A stretch of 64,000 nucleotides of DNA from positions 46,457,697 to 46,521,696 of the forward strand of contig CM046858.1 in assembly GCA_025617745.1 (NCBI GenBank), written 5' to 3'. This DNA is from Heliocidaris erythrogramma (lineage: Eukaryota; Echinodermata; Echinoidea; Camarodonta; Echinometridae). Positions 57,312 through 64,000 of this stretch are shown here, piece after piece. Each line of letters opens with the position of its first letter. Within the stretch, counting starts at the first letter, position 1. The notes below the pieces were generated by a model, which did no database searches, had not been told where the DNA came from, and saw only the letters and a program-made list of their open reading frames with translations. Both the position numbers and the translations under genes were made by a program.

Positions 57312-57959
57312 AGGGGGAACACTCCGTTCCTCGGACAGAACGTTAACTGATGGTCCCGTGTGCGGGAGAGTCACACCCTATATGCACGTTAATACGCTAC
57401 ACTTCTCACAAAGAGTAAAGTGTCAACCCGGTGTTTAGCGTTCCTGTAATCCATCGCGGGGGAAGGGTGTGGTCTCCCTGTGCTCTCCCATGTGCTCCCC
57501 CTTGTTTGTCTTCTATTTCAATCAGTTTTTGCCCCTCCCCCAATAGTCACCCCTCAAAAGAAAAAAAAAAGAAAAGGAAGAAAGAAGAAAATCACATGTA
57601 ATAATTTTAACGTCTCCATCTATTAGGGGGCCGGGGAAAAAATTAGTTTTGCCCCCCCCCCCGACGAAAATAAATTGTGATCAGCTTTCTAGTGCTCTTA
57701 AAGGCAATTTTTCAGCATTTCAACACCGTGGCTAAATTTTCTCATTATGGCCGCTGCACCCCCTTATATGCAAGTAGGTAGGCCTATCTCAAGATTGTAG
57801 AAACACTGTCTACCAGTGACGCCAAAATGAGGGGGCAAAATTTTCCACAGTCAAAAGGGAGGGGCAACATCGTTCCCCCCCCCCCCCCCGTATATAACGA
57901 ATAGCTTTTTTGTGCTTTGAAATGCAAGGTTTCTACACGCATGAATAATATAATTTCTT

Positions 57960-59080
57960 TGCCTGCAATCAGCGGCGTTTCTAGGGGCGGGGGGGGGGGG
58001 GGGTGAGGCCGGTCACACCCCCACTTAAGATTGCTGTCGGCAAATGCGCCACCTATGTCGGCAAAAAAGGGAGGGGGAAAGAGGGATAGTAAAGAGGAAA
58101 GAAAAAAGGAAAAGAAGAAAAGAGAAAGGAGAAAGAATAAAGAAAAGATAAAAGGAAAGGTAAAGCAGAGGAAAACAAAAACAAAAAGAAAAGACGGAAT
58201 AAAAAAGGAGGAGAAACCGGCCAATTTTCGCTAGCTAGCTTCGCTCGCTTGCAAAAACATTGGATAGTTAATTTTGGGTAAAAGGCGTCCCGCTTCGGCA
58301 ATGCGGCAAAGCAAAGTTCTGATATTCGGGCAACCACCACTTTCAGTTCAGCGAGGTGCCAGAATATCCACATTTGGGCAGCGACTCCGGATAATTATGT
58401 AACTTCTGTATATAACTTCTCTACGTTTTCACTACGAAAAGCTTTAAAATATTTTGTTGCTCGCTTCGCTCACTGGCAAAAATTTGAAATGGAAAATGGC
58501 ATCAGTCCCCCTTTCGAAAATGGGTTGTATGATTAAGGTCTCTACATCTTCGATTTGCTTTTATAACTATTTGCGGAGGGGGGGGGGGGGGGTGGGTGGA
58601 GTGGCGATAAGGGTCATCCTTCGGAAATGGGCAAAGCTGCAGCAGAGTTTCAATATTCGGGCAACCACCACTTCATATTCGGGCAGCGAGGTGCCAGAAT
58701 TAATATCCACATACATGTATTTGGGCCGCGAGGTTCACAAATAATTATGTAACTTCCGTATGCAACTGCTGTACATTTTCACTACGAAAAGTAAAAAATA
58801 ACTAAAATAAAATAAAGTTGAAAAGTTGATATTTGGGCAAAAGGTGTCAGCCCCCCCCCCCCCCCCCCGTTGAAAAAGTAGACAAGTATGATCAAGAGCT
58901 CTACATCTGCGATTTTCATCATTTTTTTGAGGGGGGGGGGGGGAGATTAGGGTGCAGAATTTTTGTCTGCAAATATGGGTGTCACACCCTAAAAATTTGT
59001 CAACAAAATTGGATCTCACATCCCCATTCCAAATGTTCTAGCGACGCCCCTGTGCTGTGCAATAATCTTTTTTTGCCCCC
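57960..59080. repeat. Tandem ~360-bp repeat with G/C tracts
   Basis: GATATTCGGGCAACCACCAC (one change in copy 2), GCGAGGTGCCAGAATATCC and ACGTTTTCACTACGAAAAG recur about 360 bases apart (58320-58440 and 58650-58795). A third partial unit follows at 58815-58945. Each unit carries a G or C tract (57989-58003, 58578-58592, 58851-58868, 58931-58943). Confidence 0.8.
58060..58215 (+). repeat. Long purine-only tract
   Basis: About 150 bases of almost pure A and G (AGGAAAAGAAGAAAAGAGAA). Such asymmetry can form triplex DNA. The frames here are artefacts. Confidence 0.9.
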
Positions 59081-60230
59081 TTAGTGGGCCTCCTCGCAAG
59101 ACAAGAAATATAATATTGAAGTAAAACGATGTATAATAAGCTTTCTTTTATATCTTCATATTTTGACCCCGAGATGCATATATTAGGGTAGCTAGGTACC
59201 AAAATATGTAATTTTGTACATTAAAAAAGAAAAGTGAAAACAATTATGCGCTCGAAATTGAGAAACTGTGGAGGTGATAGGGCAAGCAGTGTCTGAGTGG
59301 GGCCCCATTTCCGTTTCAGGTGGGCCTCCGACCGGGCCGTCAGTGCGCCCCTCCCTTCGGGAAGCGGGGGAGCCGCGGTTCCAAACAATGTTTGAGTCAA
59401 CGCAGGTAAAAAGTAAAGGGCAATTCACCTCCAAACTTCGACCACTCCTTTTGTTGTTGTTGTTATTTTGAAAGAAGGGGTCGGGAATTAAAAAAAAAGA
59501 AAGAAAAGAGACGGATAGAAAAAGTGCGCTCAGGCTGTATACTGTATCAAGTCATTCCGTAAACTCAATTTGCCTGGAAGTTAGCCTAAATTTCCGAGGG
59601 AGAAAGTTGCCAATCTAATATTTGTTATTTGATATTTTGAACATTAAAAAGCTTTTTTTTATCATCGTAATACTAAAACATATTTATAAATAAAAACAAT
59701 GTATAATGTAAATCATATTTATTAGTCTAAAGAAAAGAAGATTTTATGAACAAATATTTTCCTTACATTTTTGTAAACCTGAGAGTGCCTGAACGTGCAT
59801 AATTAGTCTAACTCTAAGCAGAAATAACAACAATTCCGCAGATAATTTTTGAGATAAATTGTACTCGTTCGCACTGGATGTAATAATAGCATAGCTGATC
59901 AAGATGGGTATGTATTCTGTAACGATATATTGCGTGATTGGTTAAATGTTACTGTGTCGTTATGATGACTTTGATCCCAAACTTGTTTGGTGGATATAGC
60001 CATAGGCTGATTATTAACAGTGACAGGGAACTCTATTTCAGCTGAAACCTGTTGACTTCCGGGGTTGTCTGGCGGGGATTCGCCTGGGCGGATCGAAGAT
60101 TGCGAGGAAGCGCTGGGGACCGGGGCGCGAGGGATGGATGGGCGGGCCGCTGCCGGGCACAGCATTCTTCATTGAAAAATTTGCTTGTGTGAAATGTGAA
60201 AAAAGAGCCAATTTATGGCAATCCTAGGTT
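59081..60230. other. No supported gene; one GC-rich minus-strand frame
   Basis: A minus-strand frame at 59899-60165 (88 residues, proline/serine-rich then EIEFPVTVNNQPMAI) is the only stretch with coding-like texture. I do not recognise it and see no exon signals I trust. Confidence 0.4.
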
Positions 60231-60267
60231 TTAGCGGTCTAAATTATTTTAGGTTGCTATCTACTAA

Positions 60268-60290
60268 ACTAGGGTTAGGGTTAGGGTAAG
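60268..60290 (+). repeat. Short interstitial telomere-like tract
   Basis: AGGGTTAGGGTTAGGGTAAG contains about two and a half TTAGGG units. It lies between two inverted segments (TTTTAGGTTGCTA and TAGCAACCTAA). Confidence 0.75.
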
Positions 60291-60383
60291 CATGGTAAGG
60301 GCATAGACATACACGAGCAGAAGTTAGCAACCTAACAATGCCTAAAATAAGTTTAAATTAGGCCTAGGCCACATCAGCAAGCA

Positions 60384-60960
60384 ATGGTCATATTCACTCA
60401 TAGGTACATTCCTATACTTCGTGTGTATAATGTAGGCAGTCATACACCTCAACTTTTTAAAACATCACTGCACAAAAGTCACAAACATTCACTCAAAATC
60501 GGCATTTAATTTACAAAAACCGACCACTAAATATCCAAGAAATACAATAAATTCAACTCACCGATGTTGGAAAAGATATTTCCAAAAATCAAATCCGTAA
60601 TTTACTGTTGATTCTCGCGAAACGAGCTATCGGAGTCATTGTGTACATTTCCTGGTCGCCGCGGGCGCTGACATCTCCCCAAAAGAGTTTTGTCCTTAAA
60701 AATTCGGTCCCTATGTGGCATACACGGAAAGTCCCGATTTTCTGTGTGCGTGATCGTAAAGATCGATGTGCGCTTGCGATCCCGAGTTTCTTCGTGGACA
60801 AAAATTTTATTGGCCGATTTTAGTCTAAGACATCGGCAGTATGTAAACAACACGCGATCGCGAAAAAAATCGGCGGGGATTTCTCCGGTTTTGGACAAGA
60901 TTTTGACTTTGGATTTTGCTGAAAATATCAAAAGTTCTTTCTAACGGCCATTTGAGGTAG
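60384..60960 (-). repeat. Dispersed module, copy 2 (minus)
   Basis: Reverse complement of 781-1345 with high similarity, running from the TTCCTATACTTCGTGTGTA side to the CGCTTGCGATCC side. It extends further than copy 1 and contains a longer minus-strand frame (60602-60931). Confidence 0.85.
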
Positions 60961-61414
60961 GAGTGAGATTTTTAAGGGCTGAATTTGAAAGCAAGTATTT
61001 AAAATATTTATCTTATTTTCCCCCCATACCTTTACTACACGCGACAGAAAATACAAACTATTTTTGCATTTTGTATTCGTAGTGGTCAATATGACCACAT
61101 CAGCAAGCAATGGTCATATTGACCATTAGGATCATATACATGTGGGGATACAGATGTAATTTTGTTTGAAATGGAGGTTTTTGTGGGCAAACTGATACTT
61201 AAGTATCATTCTTTAGATTTTAAGTTATCAGTTCGTTAAGATACAAAATGTAGAAAGTTATAAAAACTTACATTTACAGCCCTCTTTTTGGTACTTGTTA
61301 CCCACACCTCCATACGGATGACGACTGCTCTCAATATGTTGCGCACTAGTGAGGCCGCTCTACATGGTTCCGCACCATAGATACGTAGGCAGAATGTTAC
61401 GCACACAAGCTATT

Positions 61415-61530
61415 CTACGAAGACCTGGAAGGGCCAAACTGACGACGTAAAAAAATAAAAAATATTACGTACGTACGTAATATTTCTTATTTTTTTACGT
61501 CGTCAGTTTGGCCCTTCCAGGTCTTTGTAG
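61415..61530. repeat. 116-bp near-perfect palindrome
   Basis: The arms mirror around TTACGTACGTACGTAA (centre 61472/61473) with two or so mismatches. They include GAAGGGCCAAACTGACGACG and its complement. There is no spacer. Confidence 0.95.
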
Positions 61531-61607
61531 GAGATCGACGAACCGATCGCGCCGGTACCACTACGAGCGCTGAGGGCTCCCTTCATCATAATCGTGAAAA
61601 ATACAAA

Positions 61608-61699
61608 ATGGATGCTGACAGGACAGTCTCGATAGGAGTTATCGACAAAAAGTACCCAAAATTTCAGGAAACCCTCTTCAAAGGTCACAAAACAAACTG
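61608..61699 (+). CDS. Candidate first coding exon (unrecognised)
   Basis: AAAATGG gives a good start context. The frame reads MDADRTVSIGVIDKKYPKFQ and on for 31 codons, then meets AACTG/GTAAGT, a near-consensus splice donor; without splicing it stops at TAA two codons later. The composition is ordinary coding texture. I do not recognise the peptide. It lies just 3' of the 116-bp palindrome, so a repeat-borne exon is possible. No following exon is placed within the window. Confidence 0.35.
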
Positions 61700-61824
61700 G
61701 TAAGTTTTAATCATCTATTATTCAACATAAGTATTTAGATTTAAGTAAACTGCAAGATATGAGTTTCACTTAAATATAGCCAAAAATGCACAGTGATACA
61801 TATTAGTACCGTACTCACTATTGC

Positions 61825-61916
61825 CTGCGTTACTACACAGTCGGCAATGGCGTGTACCTATGAGTGGCCTAGGCCACTCATAGGTACACGCCATTGCCGA
61901 CTGTGTAGTAACGCAG
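61825..61916. repeat. 92-bp perfect palindrome
   Basis: Forty-six-base arms meet at GGCCTAGGCC (centre 61870/61871) with no mismatch and no spacer. A related GGCCTAGGCCAC and ACTCATAGGTACA occur at 60361-60408. Confidence 0.97.
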
Positions 61917-62149
61917 CCAACACACATCCCATACCTAAACTGTAGCACTACTTTATGTAGACCGCTAAAAGTAAAACCCAGGATCGGATCGCCCAATTTA
62001 TTGGTTGTGTTCATTTTTTCTCCAAGACGCTTTTATTATTATAACTTATAAGCATGATAAGATCTATAACCACGATATAGTCATACAAAGCCATAGGCAT
62101 ACATGTAGCTACATGTCATGACTATACTTTGTGTGTAACTCACTTTAAA

Positions 62150-62720
62150 TTTAATCTAACAGTAACCATGGTAACACACCGCAACTCAATCACTGCACAA
62201 AAGTCACCAACATTCACTCAAAATCGGCATTTAATTTACAAAAACCGACCCAAACATATCCAAGAAATACAATAAATTCAACTCACCGATGTTGGAAAAG
62301 ATAATTCCAAAAATGAAATCCGTAATTTACTGTTGATTCTCGCGAAGCGAGGTAATGGAGTCATTGTGTAAATTTCTTGGTCGCCGCGGGCGCTGACATT
62401 TCCCCAAAAGAATTTTGTTGTTAAAAATTTGGTCCCTATCGTGTACACGGAAAAGTCCTGATTTTCTGTGTGTGTGATGGTAGAGGTCGATGTGCGCTTG
62501 CGATCCTGAGTTTCTTTGACTTCGTTGACAAAAGTTTTATTGGCCGATTTTAGTCTAAAACATCTAAACAACATGCGATCATGGAACAAATCCGGGGGGG
62601 GGGGGGATTTCTTCGGTTTTGGACATGATTTTGATTTTGGATTTTGCTGGAAATATCAAAAGTTCTTCCTAACAGCCATTTGAGGTAGGAGTGAGATTTT
62701 TAAGGGCTGAATTTGAAAGG
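62150..62720 (-). repeat. Dispersed module, copy 3 (minus)
   Basis: It matches 60450-60990 in the same orientation, about 1.74 kb away. Shared texts include CACTCAAAATCGGCATTTAA and CCGATGTTGGAAAAGATA. A G13 run at 62594-62606 replaces part of copy 2. Confidence 0.85.
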
Positions 62721-62905
62721 AAGTATTGAAAATATTTGTCTTATTTTCCCCCAATACCTTTATGCGACAGAGAATACCCACTATTTTTGCATTCATATGA
62801 CCACTAGTCGTGGTGTGGGCCTACTTATAAATGGAAGGAAAGCTAACCAAGACAAGTTAACATGGTTAAGTTCTTGTGTAAAATAAAATGTTCATTGCTA
62901 TAGGA

Positions 62906-63160
62906 CAGTGCTTAGCAACCGGTGGGCCGCAAAGCCTTCTCAGGTGGGCCACGAGGTCGGCAAAAAAATATTTTTTATATTTTAAAACATAGAATAAAAT
63001 AAAGAATGTGTCTGATCTTTACAGCTGGAATTCCGTCCTAGGCCTATATTGTTACGCTTTTAAAATGTTCTGAAACATTTATGTCTTTTTGAAATGGGGG
63101 GAGAGGGCACTCACAGAACAATGTGGGCCTGTGTCAATTTTTGGCGGCGGTCACAAACTC
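62906..63160 (+). mobile_element. hAT-like terminus, truncated
   Basis: CAGTGCTTAGCAACCGGTGG followed by GCCGC and GGTGGGCCACGAGG resembles hAT-element termini (CAGNGNTTCNCAACC). The opposite terminus is not found. Confidence 0.45.
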
Positions 63161-63394
63161 ATACATAGTTGAAGAGGTAAAAACACCAATATACGTCCTT
63201 CTACATTTTAGGATTGATAGTCAATATCCAATTTTGTGCTATATTCTTCGATAGCATCTTTATCGTCATGATCATCTTGCTCCTCTCTAGCCCACATATG
63301 TGCTAGATATCACACACTTGCTACAAATGTATGGGAGGCAATTGCTCATGGTATGAAGGTACAGATAGCCAGGACTAGCTTCGTGAGTGTAAAA

Positions 63395-63560
63395 AAAAAA
63401 AAAAAAATTGGCTATACGCCTTTTACATCACGAAGCCAGGTGTTTTTACCCGGCAATCTAATTGCGCACGGGTTAGCAGGACATGGAAAATGCCCTGAAA
63501 TAACACTTTCCTGATAACTCCCGCGACCGACAGGTCCTTCACCACAGCGTCTCCTCCTAG
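63395..63560 (-). repeat. Dispersed module, copy 4 (partial, minus)
   Basis: It matches the complement of 815-960, including GCACGGGTTAGCAGGAC, the CACGAAGCCAGG text and the A-run. It is the part missing from copies 2 and 3. Confidence 0.85.
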
Positions 63561-63688
63561 GGAATTTGAAATGATTATTTGTTTTTGATCGTACATATTT
63601 TTACAAAAAAATTCAAAAAAAAGCATAAGAAATTTGCGAGAAATCACCAGTGTTTGTGTATCCTTGCCTCATCTTGTCATGCAGATTT

Positions 63689-63801
63689 AAAATGGCGGCT
63701 GCGTGCGACGGCGTGCAATACAACGATAATTGAAACTATACGTCGCCGGCACCGCGCGCAATACAACGATAATTGAAACTATACGTCGCCGGCACCGCGC
63801 G
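63689..63801 (+). promoter_or_regulatory. AAAATGGCGGC motif and 43-bp direct duplication
   Basis: AAAATGGCGGCTGCG resembles the YY1 motif found at some start sites. A 43-base unit (starting CAATACAACGATAATTG) occurs twice in direct tandem (63716-63758 and 63759-63801), rich in CGCCGGCACCGCGCG. This could be a promoter edge, but no downstream gene is visible. Confidence 0.35.
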
Positions 63802-64000
63802 CCGTCAACTCTCAATAAAGTCTAATGATTTTATCCCCATTTTAAATCTTTTTATTGATATCTGTCATACCTGCAGTGTACAGCATCCTGCTGAATATAC
63901 ATGCAACTCTTGTTGTGGTTCAAGACGTCATTTTACCGTCATTTTACCGTTGTTATTTTCACTGTACACCAGTGATTGTAGAAGTACAAGTTAGTGTTGT

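Noticed and set aside
59899-60165. Minus-strand 88-residue frame as a gene
   Set aside because: Some coding-like texture, but no domain, no reliable splice signals and GC-biased composition that can keep frames open by chance.

Overview
This window looks like a piece of an animal nuclear genome, most likely an echinoderm (sea urchin-like). The evidence is AT-rich, intron-bearing DNA packed with transposon remnants, expanded C2H2 zinc-finger genes, intronless-looking B-box/beta-propeller proteins without a RING domain, TTAGGG-type repeats, and abundant poly-G/poly-C tracts inside dispersed repeats. The species assignment is inference; no rRNA or diagnostic housekeeping gene is present.

Four protein-coding loci are well supported. 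Two paralogous C2H2 zinc-finger genes lie on the plus strand: gene A (exons at 10909-11049 and 13268-15069) and gene B (21404-21550 and 26028-28546). They share a short acidic exon of symmetric phase 1 followed by one large finger exon. Gene B holds a recent in-frame duplication of 287 codons. Decayed zinc fingers lie in both introns and downstream of both stop codons, so this was once a larger cluster. Two tandem paralogous B-box/coiled-coil/beta-propeller genes lie on the minus strand (44803-46395 and 51465-53081), each with a likely non-coding 5' exon upstream.

Most of the rest is mobile DNA. At 2060-4900 there is a broken pogo-type DDE transposase gene. At 6870-9480 (minus) there is a candidate LTR, polypurine tract and gag-like zinc knuckle. 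At 21768-24698 a Penelope-like retroelement with a GIY-YIG domain sits between long inverted arms, inside the intron of gene B. At 34690-36795 there are two LINE fragments inside a pair of 15-bp inverted termini. Many miniature inverted-repeat elements are present; several have visible target duplications, and one (48314-49702) carries repeated subterminal motifs. SINEs include tRNA-derived copies and one whose head resembles 7SL RNA (about 12190-12366).

The last 4 kb (60.2-63.8 kb) is a mosaic of repeated modules, two long palindromes and a short telomere-like tract. Copies of the same module occur in opposite orientation near the start (781-1345). The 53-59 kb region is dominated by poly-G/poly-C tracts and by tandem repeats of about 360 bp.

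The protein-coding genes do not form a pathway. The zinc-finger genes are probable DNA-binding regulators and the B-box genes are probable cytoplasmic scaffold proteins; no functional link between them is visible.
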